From Burkholderiaceae bacterium (GTDB taxonomy: Bacteria; Pseudomonadota; Gammaproteobacteria; Burkholderiales; Burkholderiaceae_C), in contig JACKLI010000001.1 in NCBI GenBank assembly GCA_024235995.1, positions 930,001 to 994,000 of the forward strand: a stretch of DNA of 64,000 bases. Reading direction: 5' to 3'. Below, one piece after another: positions 36,488-44,588 of this stretch (the first letter of the stretch is position 1; each line of letters starts with the position of its first letter). The translations under genes and the position numbers were made by a program. Under the pieces are notes generated by a model, which saw only the letters and a program-made list of their open reading frames with translations, had not been told where the DNA came from and searched no databases.

Positions 36488-37162
36488 CTATCCCAGTCCC
36501 GCCGCGTTGCCCCATTGCACCACCGCATAGACCACGCCGCCGGCCAGGGCCAGCAGGACGAGCGCGGCGGCCCGCGTGAGGGCGTCGTCGCGCGCTGCCG
36601 GCACCGGCTCGGCCAGCGCCTTGTCGCCGCTCACCATGGGGCGCACCAGCTTGCGGCCATGCCGCTGGTACCAGACGATCGCGGCCACGTGCAGGATCAC
36701 CAGGGCGATCACCAGCAGCTTGCCCAGCGTGGTGTGGTAGCGCGTGGCCAGCTTGACGGCCGCGCTCGACACCCGCGCGGCCAGCGGCCCCGAGTAGGCG
36801 ATTTCGTCGTCCGAAAAAAGGCCCGCGCCCACCTGCAGGCCCAGCGCCGCCAGCATGGCCAGCACCGACAGCGCGCCCAGCGGGTTGTGCCCCGCCAGCT
36901 CGGCCGCGCTGGCGCCGCCCTTCAGGTAGCGCGCCAGTCGCGCCGGGGTTGGCACGAAGCTGGCAAAGCGTGACCAGCGCCCGCCCACCACGCCCCAGGC
37001 CAGGCGAAACAGCAGCAGGGCGAACACCCCGTAGCCGATGCGCATGTGCAGGTTCAGGGCCTCGCCCCCGATCATGCCGGTGGCCAGCATGGCGACCACG
37101 GCCAGCGCCAGCAGCCAGTGGAACAGGCGGGTGGGCAAATCCCAGATGCGCACGCTTTGCAT
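36488..37162 (-). CDS. Cytochrome b561-family membrane protein
   Basis: Inner-membrane di-heme b-type electron carrier, 224 aa, with about five hydrophobic helices. Likely heme ligands are in TRLFHWLLALAV (His near residue 15), LNLHMRIGYGVFALLLFRLAW, TRYHTTLGKLLVI and ALVILHVAAIVWYQR. The ATG at 37162 is preferred to a GTG three codons upstream. It is divergent from a cytochrome c' gene across a 109-bp region; such pairs often exchange electrons, so they probably work together. Confidence 0.88.
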   Translation of the reverse strand: MQSVRIWDLPTRLFHWLLALAVVAMLATGMIGGEALNLHMRIGYGVFALLLFRLAWGVVGGRWSRFASFVPTPARLARYLKGGASAAELAGHNPLGALSVLAMLAALGLQVGAGLFSDDEIAYSGPLAARVSSAAVKLATRYHTTLGKLLVIALVILHVAAIVWYQRHGRKLVRPMVSGDKALAEPVPAARDDALTRAAALVLLALAGGVVYAVVQWGNAAGLG

Positions 37163-37271
37163 GGTTGTCACAGATTGGGGAGGGTTCGAATCGGCCGCAA
37201 ACCCGGTATGCTGCGGCCGGCCAGTCTAAGCGACCCCGGCTCGTTTCACCACCACCAGGAGTTTCCATCCC

Positions 37272-37730
37272 ATGAAAACCCCCGTCATCGTTTCGCTGGC
37301 CCTGGCGGCCTCGCTCGTTTCTGTCTCGGCATCCGCCCAGTTCGCCAAGCCCGAAGACGCCATCAAATACCGCCAGAGCGCGCTCACCGTGATGGGCGCG
37401 TCCTTTGCGCGCCTGGGCGCCATGGCCAATGGCAAGCTGCCGTACGACGCCGCGGCCGCGGCATCGAATGCCGAGGTGGTGGCCTTCATGTCCCACCTGC
37501 CCTGGCAGGGCTTCGGCCCCGGCACCGACAAGGGCCGCGAGACCGCGGCCCGCCCCGAGATCTGGCAGGAGCAGGCCAAGTTCAAGGAGCGCGCCGAGAA
37601 GATGCAGGCCACCGTGGCGCAAACCCTGCTGCCGGCCGCCAGGAGCGGCAACCTCGATCAACTGAAAGCCGCCTTCGGCCCCACGGCGCAAAGCTGCAAG
37701 GCCTGCCACGACGACTTCCGCCGCAAGTGA
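37272..37730 (+). CDS. Cytochrome c' (c-556 type), periplasmic
   Basis: Small exported four-helix-bundle cytochrome, 152 aa. The signal peptide ends at SASA-QF (about residue 23). The heme motif CKACH is at the extreme C-terminus (about 141-145), as in cytochrome c'. Proposed role: binding NO/CO or passing electrons from the b561 partner encoded divergently. Shine-Dalgarno AGGAG lies upstream of ATG 37272. A strong terminator follows. Confidence 0.92.
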   Translation: MKTPVIVSLALAASLVSVSASAQFAKPEDAIKYRQSALTVMGASFARLGAMANGKLPYDAAAAASNAEVVAFMSHLPWQGFGPGTDKGRETAARPEIWQEQAKFKERAEKMQATVAQTLLPAARSGNLDQLKAAFGPTAQSCKACHDDFRRK

Positions 37731-37747
37731 GCTGGCGCACGGAATGC

Positions 37748-37774
37748 AAAAAGGGGCTCGATGGAGCCCCTTTT
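37748..37774. terminator. Bidirectional terminator between cytochrome c' and TlpA-like genes
   Basis: Stem AAGGGGCTC / GAGCCCCTT with loop GATG, flanked by an A run on the left and a T run on the right. It can stop transcription from both convergent genes. Confidence 0.85.
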
Positions 37775-37794
37775 CCGTTGGCTTCAGCGCGTGA

Positions 37795-38295
37795 TCAGGC
37801 TTCGGCCAGCAGCTTTTCGATCAGCTTGTGCAGCTCGGCAAAGTCGGGCGCGCCCACGTATTTCTTGACGATCTGGCCCTGCTTGTCGACGACGTAGGTG
37901 GTGGGCGTGAGCTGCACGTCGCCCCAGGCCTTGGCCACCGCGCCGGTGTTGTCGATGGCGACCTTGAAGGGCAGCTTGCGCGTCTGCGCGAAGTTGACGA
38001 CGTAGCTGGGCGGGTCGTACTGCATGGCCACGGCAATGGTGTCGTAGCCCTTGTCCTTGTACTTGTCGTAGGTGGCGATCACCTGCGGCATCTCGCCCAC
38101 GCAGGTGGTGCAGCTGGTGGCCCAGAAATTGACCAGGGTGACCTTGCCCTTGAGCTGCTGGGTGGTCTGGCTGGAGCCGTCCAGCAGCACGAAGGTGGAC
38201 AGCGGCGCGGCGTCGTTGCCGCAGCCGGCCAGCAGCGCGCTGGCGCCGACCAGGGCGGCCAGGGCGATGCGGCGGGTGGGGGATGCGATGTTCAC
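37795..38295 (-). CDS. TlpA/ResA-like thiol-disulfide lipoprotein
   Basis: Envelope thioredoxin-fold protein, 166 aa from GTG 38295. The active site is WATSCTTCVGEMP (CXXC), and the cis-Pro loop is in LTPTTYVVDKQG. The start at GTG 38295 gives a clean lipoprotein signal (SPTRRIALAALVG, lipobox LAGC); a GTG at 38334 would add 13 unlikely residues. It may reduce apocytochrome cysteines or other periplasmic thiols, fitting the nearby cytochromes. Convergent with cytochrome c'. Confidence 0.85.
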   Translation of the reverse strand: MNIASPTRRIALAALVGASALLAGCGNDAAPLSTFVLLDGSSQTTQQLKGKVTLVNFWATSCTTCVGEMPQVIATYDKYKDKGYDTIAVAMQYDPPSYVVNFAQTRKLPFKVAIDNTGAVAKAWGDVQLTPTTYVVDKQGQIVKKYVGAPDFAELHKLIEKLLAEA

Positions 38296-38361
38296 GGAGG
38301 GTATTTTAGGACGGGCTGCCTGTTTGTGCAGCACCGTTGGAAACCGCCCGCCGGCAAAAGT

Positions 38362-39093
38362 TCAGGCCAGCTCCAGCAGCAGGCGCGTCATGGCGGCGCG
38401 CTCGCTGAGCATGGGGTCGTGCCCGGTGGCCAGCTCGACGACGCGGCTGCCCGGCAGCCAGGCGCCGTCCCAGAAGCCGGCGTCGCGCACGCGCGGGCGG
38501 ATGGCGTCGATGGTGGCCAGCGCCGGCTGGGTGCAGTCGATGAAGGTGCGCGGCACGCGGGCCACGCGCGCGGGGTCGAAGGCGAGCGGCGCCTCGTAGG
38601 TGTGGCCGGGGTGCGGCGTCTGGCGGCGCCTGACCCACTCGTAGTCCGCGTCCTGCAGGCCGAACACCCCCGGGTCGGGCGGCGGAAAGCCGAAGTCGGG
38701 CGTGGCGGCGGCCGCGGCCAGGCGCGCCTGGCGGGTGGCGCGGCCGTGCGTGCTGCTCCAGCTCTCGCCGGGGCGCGGCACCACGGCGTCGACGTAGACC
38801 AGGTGCCTGAGTGTCCCCGCCGGCTCGCGGTCGGCCACGGCGGTGCCCAGCATGCCGGCGTAGGAGTGCACGACCAGGATGCAGTCGGCAAGCTCTTCGG
38901 CCGCCAGCGCGCCGCGCACGTCGGCGATGTGCGTCTCCAGCGTGATGCCGCTCGAGAGCAGGTGCGCGCGCTCGCCCAGGCCGGTGAGGGTGACGGCGTG
39001 CGCGTTGTGGCCGGCGCGGATCAGCGCGTGCTGCACCGGCCGCCAGTACCACGCGCCGCCCCAGGCGCCGTGCACGAGCAGGTAGTTGGCCAT
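38362..39093 (-). CDS. Alpha/beta hydrolase (methyl-esterase/salicylate-binding-like)
   Basis: Cytosolic alpha/beta hydrolase, 243 aa. The oxyanion segment is YLLVHGAWGGAWYW, the nucleophile elbow is VVHSYAGM (Ser; H-S-Y-A-G rather than G-x-S-x-G), and the catalytic His is in LATGHDPMLSE. The sequence TLTGLGERAHL is typical of plant-MES-like esterases. Substrate unknown. It may be cotranscribed with the upstream CoA transferase gene, but repeat copy G separates them. Confidence 0.82.
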   Translation of the reverse strand: MANYLLVHGAWGGAWYWRPVQHALIRAGHNAHAVTLTGLGERAHLLSSGITLETHIADVRGALAAEELADCILVVHSYAGMLGTAVADREPAGTLRHLVYVDAVVPRPGESWSSTHGRATRQARLAAAAATPDFGFPPPDPGVFGLQDADYEWVRRRQTPHPGHTYEAPLAFDPARVARVPRTFIDCTQPALATIDAIRPRVRDAGFWDGAWLPGSRVVELATGHDPMLSERAAMTRLLLELA

Positions 39094-39118
39094 GGCTTGC
39101 CATCCTTCGGTTTATGGG

Positions 39119-39178
39119 TGAAATGTGCCGCTGGCCCCGATGCAATCTGCGCGACCAGCTATTGAATCAATAGTATCG
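39119..39178 (-). repeat. Dispersed ~60-bp repeat, copy G
   Basis: Directly 3' of the CoA-transferase gene, ending 2 bp before its stop codon position. The end contains the perfect inverted repeat CTATTGA-A-TCAATAG, matching copy H (CTATCGA-A-TCGATAG) with a compensating base-pair change. Confidence 0.65.
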
Positions 39179-39179
39179 A

Positions 39180-40415
39180 TCAAATCGCGCCTTGCGCGCG
39201 CAGCGCCGCGATGCGCTCGGCGTCCCAGCCCAGCAGCTCGCCCAGCACCTCCTCGGTGTGCTGGCCCAGCAGCGGTGGCGGCCGGTCGCGGCGCACGGGC
39301 GTGCGGCTCAGCTTGAGCGGGCTGGCCACCAGGCGCAGATCGCGCTTGGCGGGGTGCTGCCAGGTGTCCACCATGGCGCGCTCCTGCACCTGCGGGTCGC
39401 TGAACACCTCGGCCAGGTTGTTGATGGCGCCGCAGGGCACCTGGGCCGCCTCGAGCGCGGTCAGCCAGTCGGCCTTGGCGCGGGTTTTCATCACGGCCTC
39501 CAGCAGCGGCACCAGGATGGCGCGGTGCGTCACGCGGTCGCGGTTCTTGGCGAAGCGCGCGTCCTGCGCCAGCTCGGGCCGTCCGGCCACCTGGCAGAAC
39601 TTGGCGTACTGGCCGTCGTTGCCCACCGCCAGGATGATGTGGTCGGCGCTGCCGTCGGGCTTGGGCGCCACCTCGAACACCTGGTAGGGCACGATGTTCT
39701 GGTGCGCGTTGCCGGCGCGGCCCGGCACCTTGCCGCTGACCAGGTAGTTGGCGCCCAGGTTGGCCAGCATGGCGGCCTGGGTGTCGAGCAGGGCCATGTC
39801 CAGGTGCTGGCCGCGGCCGGTGCGCTCGGCGTGGCGCAGCGCGGCCAGGATGCCGACCGCGCTGTACATGCCGGTGAACAGGTCGGCCACCGCCACGCCC
39901 ACCTTTTGCGGGCCGCCGCCCCGGTCGTCGCGCTCGCCGGTCACGCTCATCAGTCCGCCCATGCCCTGCACGGCGTAGTCGTAGCCGGCGCGCGCGGCGT
40001 AGGGGCCGGTCTGGCCAAAGCCGGTCAGGCTGCAGTACACCAGGCGCGGGTTGATGGCCGCCAGGCTGGCGTAATCCAGCCCGTAGCGCGCCATGTCGCC
40101 GACCTTGAAGTTCTCGATGAACACGTCGCAGTGCGCCACCAGCGCGCGGATCAGCTGCTGGCCCTCGGGCCGCGCGATGTCGCAGCCGACGGAGCGCTTG
40201 TTGCGGTTGGCGCTGAGGTAGTAGGCCGCGTCGGGCGTCTCCCGGCCGTCGTCGCCCACCAGGAAGGGCGGGCCCCAGCCGCGCGTGTCGTCGCCGCTGC
40301 CCGGCCGCTCGATCTTGATCACGTCGGCGCCCAGGTCGGCCAGGGTCTGGGTGCACCAGGGGCCGGCCAGGATGCGGGACAGGTCCAGAACGCGAATGCC
40401 ATCCAGTGAGTTCAT
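39180..40415 (-). CDS. CaiB/BaiF-family (class III) CoA transferase
   Basis: Transfers CoA between acyl groups; 411 aa, full length. Family features: LDGIRVLDLSRILAGPWCTQ, LADLGADVIKIERPGSGDDT, NRNKRSVGCDI, and the catalytic Asp in GVAVADLFTGMYSAVG (about 170-180). The C-terminal part includes VPCGAINNLAEVFSDPQV. The substrate pair is not known. ATG 40415 is a standard family start. It is divergent from the small lipoprotein gene at 40456. Confidence 0.92.
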   Translation of the reverse strand: MNSLDGIRVLDLSRILAGPWCTQTLADLGADVIKIERPGSGDDTRGWGPPFLVGDDGRETPDAAYYLSANRNKRSVGCDIARPEGQQLIRALVAHCDVFIENFKVGDMARYGLDYASLAAINPRLVYCSLTGFGQTGPYAARAGYDYAVQGMGGLMSVTGERDDRGGGPQKVGVAVADLFTGMYSAVGILAALRHAERTGRGQHLDMALLDTQAAMLANLGANYLVSGKVPGRAGNAHQNIVPYQVFEVAPKPDGSADHIILAVGNDGQYAKFCQVAGRPELAQDARFAKNRDRVTHRAILVPLLEAVMKTRAKADWLTALEAAQVPCGAINNLAEVFSDPQVQERAMVDTWQHPAKRDLRLVASPLKLSRTPVRRDRPPPLLGQHTEEVLGELLGWDAERIAALRAQGAI

Positions 40416-40455
40416 GGGCCGATTATGGTGCGCCCACCAGCCCATAATCGCCCGC

Positions 40456-40998
40456 ATGACGATGCTGCGCGCGGCCCTGGCGGCCCCTGTCTTGACGCTG
40501 CTGCTGGCCTGCAGCCCGGCGCTGAACTGGCGCGAGGTGGCGCTGGAGCGCTCCAGCGCGCACGCGCTGCTGCCGTGCAAGCCCGAGCGCGCGACGCGCA
40601 GCGTGCCGCTGGGCGGCGTGGCCACCGACCTGGCGGTGGTCGGCTGCGAGGCCGCGGGCGCCACCTTCGCCGTCATGACGGCCACCGTGCCGGCCGGCCA
40701 GGCGCCCGACGCCGTGCTGGCCGGCTGGCAGCAGGCCACGCTGGCCAACATGCAGGCCGATGCCGCCCAGGCGCGGCGCAGCGACTTCCGCCCCACCGGC
40801 GGCCTGCCGCTGGCGCATGCGCAGCGCATCGCGGCCCAGGGCCGGCGCGGCGACGGCCGCGCGGTGGCGGCGCAGGCGGTGTGGAGCGCGCGGACCGCGC
40901 CCGAGGGCGGCGGCGTTGAGCTGCTGCACGCCGTGATGTACGCCGACCGCCCCGATCCGGCGGCGGCCGACGCCTTCTTCGGCGGCCTGGGTTGGTGA
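40456..40998 (+). CDS. Hypothetical lipoprotein
   Basis: A 180-aa predicted lipoprotein: MTMLRAALAAPVLTLLLAC gives a lipobox LLAC with Cys about residue 19 (an ATG two codons later is also possible). The mature part has two further Cys residues (LLPCKPERA and VVGCEAAG) that could form a disulfide, followed by an Ala-rich region. I do not recognise a domain. It precedes the PTS genes by 36 bp in the same direction, but nothing ties it to them functionally. Confidence 0.7.
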   Translation: MTMLRAALAAPVLTLLLACSPALNWREVALERSSAHALLPCKPERATRSVPLGGVATDLAVVGCEAAGATFAVMTATVPAGQAPDAVLAGWQQATLANMQADAAQARRSDFRPTGGLPLAHAQRIAAQGRRGDGRAVAAQAVWSARTAPEGGGVELLHAVMYADRPDPAAADAFFGGLGW

Positions 40999-41034
40999 AA
41001 TGACGCTCTGGGACGCACCGATAATCGAGTCTCC

Positions 41035-41457
41035 ATGAACGCCGTGATCGTGATTGCCCATGCCCCGCTGGCCAGCGCCCTGCGCGAGGCCGCGCTGCAC
41101 GTGCTGGCCGACTGCGCGCCCGACCTGCAGGCGGTGGACGTGCAGGCCAGCGATGCGCCCGAGGCCAGCCTGGCCGACGCGCGGGCCGCGCTGGCGCGCT
41201 GCGCCGGCAGCGAGGGCGTGCTGATCCTGGCCGACGTGCTGGGCGCCACGCCCTGCAACGTGGCCACGCGCCTGCTGGCGGGCGAGCGCACGCGGTTGCT
41301 GGCCGGCGTCAACCTGCCCATGCTGCTGCGCTCGCTGTGCTATCGCCACGAGCCGCTGGCCGCCCTGGCCCAGCGCGCGCTGGCCGGCGGCGCCGGCGGC
41401 GTGGTCGAGGTGCCGGCGCCGCCCGCTGATCAACCCGCCAACCCCACCGCACCATGA
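41035..41457 (+). CDS. PTS EIIA component, mannose (Man) family
   Basis: Phosphocarrier domain of the mannose-type EIIA, 140 aa. The phospho-accepting His is at residue 9 in VIVIAHAPLASALREA. The segment GVLILADVLGATPCNVATRL matches the family. It is fused to no EIIB and no EIIC/EIID genes follow, so it is likely the output of a regulatory phosphorelay fed by HPr. ATG 41035; it overlaps the HPr gene by 4 bp (ATGA), showing a compact operon IIA-HPr-EI. Confidence 0.88.
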   Translation: MNAVIVIAHAPLASALREAALHVLADCAPDLQAVDVQASDAPEASLADARAALARCAGSEGVLILADVLGATPCNVATRLLAGERTRLLAGVNLPMLLRSLCYRHEPLAALAQRALAGGAGGVVEVPAPPADQPANPTAP

Positions 41458-41723
41458 CGCGCAGCGAAGTCACCATCTCCAACAAGCTGGGCCTGCATGC
41501 CCGCGCCTCGGCCAAGCTGACCAAGCTGGCCGCCAGCTACCCCTGCGAGGTGTGGATGAGCCGCGGCGAGCGGCGCATCAACGCCAAGAGCATCATGGGC
41601 GTGATGATGCTGGCCGCCGGCATCGGCAGCGTGGTGCAGATCGAGACCGAGGGCGAGCGCGAGCAGGAGGCCATGGACGCGCTGCTGGGGCTGATCAACG
41701 ACAAGTTCGGGGAAGGGCAGTGA
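41454..41723 (+). CDS. ptsH: PTS phosphocarrier protein HPr
   Basis: Phosphocarrier between EI and EIIA, 89 aa. The active-site His is residue 15 (LGLHARAS), and the regulatory Ser is residue 46 (AKSIMGVMML), the site used by HPr kinase in bacteria that have it. Second gene of the IIA-HPr-EI operon, overlapping the EIIA gene by 4 bp and ending 7 bp before ptsI. Confidence 0.95.
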   Translation: MTRSEVTISNKLGLHARASAKLTKLAASYPCEVWMSRGERRINAKSIMGVMMLAAGIGSVVQIETEGEREQEAMDALLGLINDKFGEGQ

Positions 41724-41730
41724 GGCCGTC

Positions 41731-43455
41731 ATGACCATCGCCATCCACGGGTTGCCCGTCGCGCGCGGCATCGCCATCGGCCGCGCGGTGATGGTGGCGT
41801 CCAGCCGGGTCGAGGTGGTGCACGACTTCATCGAGCCCGGCCAGGTGGAGGCCGAGGTGGCGCGCCTGCGCGCCGCGCGCGGCGCCGTGGTGGCCGAGCT
41901 GCAGCGCATGCAGCGCGAGCTGCCGCGCGACGTGCCGCCCGAGCTCACGGCGCTGCTGGACGTGCACCTGATGCTGCTGCAGGACGAGGTCATCACCGCC
42001 GGCGTGCGCCAGTGGATCACCGAGCGCCACTACAACGCCGAGTGGGCGCTGGTCAGCCAGCTCGAGGTGCTGACGCGCCAGTTCGACGAGATGGAGGACG
42101 CCTACCTGCGCGAGCGCAAGGCCGACCTGGAGCAGGTGGTCGAGCGTGTGCTGCGGCGCCTCAAGGGCCAGGCGCCGCCGGTGGCGCTGGCCGCGCCGCG
42201 CGCCGCGCGCGCCGAGGGCGAGGCGCTGGTGCTGGTGGCGCACGACCTGTCGCCGGCCGACATGCTGCAGTTCAAGAAGAGCGTGTTCGCCGGCTTCGTC
42301 ACCGACCTGGGCGGCAAGACCAGCCACACCGCCATCGTCGCGCGCAGCATGGACATCCCGGCCGTGGTGGGCGCGCGCGTGGCCAGCGACCTGGTGCGCC
42401 AGGACGACGTGCTCATCATCGACGGCGACGCCGGCGTGATCCTGGTCGACCCCTCGCCCATCATCCGCGACGAATACGCCTACAAGCAGCGCCAGGCCGA
42501 GCTGGAGCGCGGGCGCCTGGCGCGCCTGAAGCACACCCCGGCGCTGACGCTGGACGGCGAGCGCATCGAGCTGCTGGCCAACATCGAGCAGCCCGACGAC
42601 ACCCCCGCCGCGCTGGACGCGGGCGCGGTGGGCGTGGGGCTGTTTCGCAGCGAATTCCTGTTCATGGGGCGCGAGGGCAAGCTGCCCGACGAGGAAGAGC
42701 AGTACCAGGCCTACCGGCGCGCGGTGGAGGGCATGCACGGCATGCCGGTCACCATCCGCACCATCGACGTCGGCGCCGACAAGCCGCTGGACGACCGGCG
42801 CGAGAGCACGCACCTGAACCCCGCCCTGGGCCTGCGCGCCATCCGCTGGAGCCTGTCCGAGCCGGCCATGTTCCTGACCCAGCTGCGCGCCCTGCTGCGC
42901 GCCGCCGCGCACGGCCAGGTGCACGTGCTCATCCCCATGCTGGCGCACGCCAGCGAGATCCGCCAGACGCTGGAGCTGCTGGCGCAGGCGCGCGCGCAGC
43001 TGGACGCGCGCGGCCAGGTGTACGGCGCGGTCAAGCTGGGCGCCATGATCGAGGTGCCCGCCGCCGCGCTGACGGTCAGGATGTTCCTGCGCCACTTCGA
43101 CTTCCTGTCGGTGGGCACCAACGACCTCACGCAGTACACCCTGGCCATCGACCGCGCCGACGATTCGGTGGCGCACCTGTACGACCCGCTGCACCCGGCG
43201 GTGCTGCACCTGCTGGCCGCCACCATCGCCGCCGGCCGCGAGCAGGGCAAGCCCGTCACCGTGTGCGGCGAGATGGCGGGCGACCCGGCCATGACGCGGC
43301 TGCTGCTGGGCCTGGGCCTGCGCAGCTTCTCGATGCACCCGGCGCAGATCCTCACCGTCAAGCAGGAAATCCTGCGCGCCGACGCCGGCAAGCTGGCGCC
43401 GTGGGCGCAGGTCGTGATCGCGAGCGACGAGCCGGCGGCGCTGCTGGCCGAGTGA
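41731..43455 (+). CDS. ptsI: PEP-protein phosphotransferase (enzyme I)
   Basis: Autophosphorylates with PEP and passes phosphate to HPr; 574 aa, standard length. The phosphohistidine motif is GGKTSHTAIVARSMDIPAV (about residue 190), the PEP-binding domain has TNDLTQYTLAIDR, and the catalytic Cys is in CGEMAGDPAMT. No sugar-specific EIIBC gene is present, so with the preceding EIIA and HPr it probably forms a regulatory, non-transporting PTS that senses the PEP/pyruvate state. Confidence 0.95.
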   Translation: MTIAIHGLPVARGIAIGRAVMVASSRVEVVHDFIEPGQVEAEVARLRAARGAVVAELQRMQRELPRDVPPELTALLDVHLMLLQDEVITAGVRQWITERHYNAEWALVSQLEVLTRQFDEMEDAYLRERKADLEQVVERVLRRLKGQAPPVALAAPRAARAEGEALVLVAHDLSPADMLQFKKSVFAGFVTDLGGKTSHTAIVARSMDIPAVVGARVASDLVRQDDVLIIDGDAGVILVDPSPIIRDEYAYKQRQAELERGRLARLKHTPALTLDGERIELLANIEQPDDTPAALDAGAVGVGLFRSEFLFMGREGKLPDEEEQYQAYRRAVEGMHGMPVTIRTIDVGADKPLDDRRESTHLNPALGLRAIRWSLSEPAMFLTQLRALLRAAAHGQVHVLIPMLAHASEIRQTLELLAQARAQLDARGQVYGAVKLGAMIEVPAAALTVRMFLRHFDFLSVGTNDLTQYTLAIDRADDSVAHLYDPLHPAVLHLLAATIAAGREQGKPVTVCGEMAGDPAMTRLLLGLGLRSFSMHPAQILTVKQEILRADAGKLAPWAQVVIASDEPAALLAE

Positions 43456-43464
43456 CGGCGTTTT

Positions 43465-43524
43465 CAAGCCAAATCGATCTGTGGCCCGCATCGATCATGC
43501 GTAAACAGCTATCGAATCGATAGT
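43465..43524 (-). repeat. Dispersed ~60-bp repeat, copy H
   Basis: Fills the convergent gap between ptsI and the EamA gene. It reads AAGCCAAATCGATCTGTGGC, then CCGCATCGATCATGCG, then AACAGCTATCGAATCGATAG. The end is the perfect inverted repeat CTATCGA-A-TCGATAG, adjoining the EamA stop codon. Confidence 0.7.
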
Positions 43525-44403
43525 CTACCGGGCGCGCGTGCCGATCACGGCGGCGCCCAGGATCAGCACCGTGGCCAGCAGCACCGAGCCGCTGATGGCG
43601 CGCCCCGTGCTCCACAGCAGCAGCGCGGTGGACAGCAGCGGCGTCAGGTAGCTCAGCACGCCGATCTGGCGCGCGTCGCCCAGCTTCAGCGCCTTGTCCC
43701 ACAAGAAGAACGCGCCACCCAGCGGGCCCAGGCCCAGCGCCGCGATCAGCAGCACGTCGCGCCCCGACAGGCTCACGGCCGGCTCCAGCAGCGCGTGGCA
43801 GGCCAGCGCCAGCAGGCCCGACACCAGGCCGAAGCCGCCGATCGCCGCGGTCGGAAAGTCGCGCCCCGTCAGCGCCAGGCGCTTGGTCAGCAGCGAGTAG
43901 CTGGACCAGATGAAGGCCGCGCCCGCCGCGCAGGCAAAGCCCAGCGCCGCGTGGCCCGGCGCCTCGGCCGCCGCGCCGCCGCGCCCCAGGATGGCGATGG
44001 CGGCGCCGGCAAACCCCGCCAGCGCCGCGCCCACGTGCGCCGCGCCCAGGCGCACGCCCGGCAGCAGCAGCGGCGCCATCAGCACGATGCCCAGCGGCCA
44101 CAGGTAGTTGACCAGGTTGGCCTCCACCGCGGGCGCCTGCCCCAGCGCGGTGAACAGCAGGAAGTGGTAGCCGAACAGCCCGTACACCCCCAGCGCCAGC
44201 GTGCGCCAGGGAACCACCAGGCGCCGCACGTCGAAGCGCACCATCGGCAGCGCGATCAGGCTGCCGGCCAGCAGGCCCAGGCCCGTCAGCAGAAAGGGCG
44301 GCACGTGCCCCAGCGCCGCGCCCAGCGTGGCCAGCGAGGCCCACAGGACGATGGTGGCCAGGGCCAGTGTGTTGGCCAGGCGGTTGGAGGCGGGCGTGTG
44401 CAT
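43525..44403 (-). CDS. EamA/DMT-family transporter
   Basis: Ten-helix drug/metabolite transporter, 292 aa, built of two EamA repeats (about 12-135 and 150-285). The first helix is ALATIVLWASLATLGAALGH; repeat 2 contains WSSYSLLTKRLALTGRD. Probable exporter of amino acids or other metabolites; the closest recognisable resemblance is to aromatic amino-acid exporters (YddG type), uncertain. ATG 44403 is chosen because it begins just before helix 1. Its gene is divergent from the binding-protein gene at 44589. Confidence 0.85.
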   Translation of the reverse strand: MHTPASNRLANTLALATIVLWASLATLGAALGHVPPFLLTGLGLLAGSLIALPMVRFDVRRLVVPWRTLALGVYGLFGYHFLLFTALGQAPAVEANLVNYLWPLGIVLMAPLLLPGVRLGAAHVGAALAGFAGAAIAILGRGGAAAEAPGHAALGFACAAGAAFIWSSYSLLTKRLALTGRDFPTAAIGGFGLVSGLLALACHALLEPAVSLSGRDVLLIAALGLGPLGGAFFLWDKALKLGDARQIGVLSYLTPLLSTALLLWSTGRAISGSVLLATVLILGAAVIGTRAR

Positions 44404-44588
44404 GGGGGCGGGAAAACGGCCAGGCCGTGAAATCCTTGATCTTACGGGGCCCGCCGTGGCGTGCCTGCCCCGCGATCTGCGGGCTTTCCTGCTTGCCAAG
44501 CGCGCGGCGTGCCGGCAGCATCCTTCGCAGCCCGCTCCGTGTGGGCCCATTCTTCGTCAACCTTCCCACCTGTCAAAGGACCGGTTCC

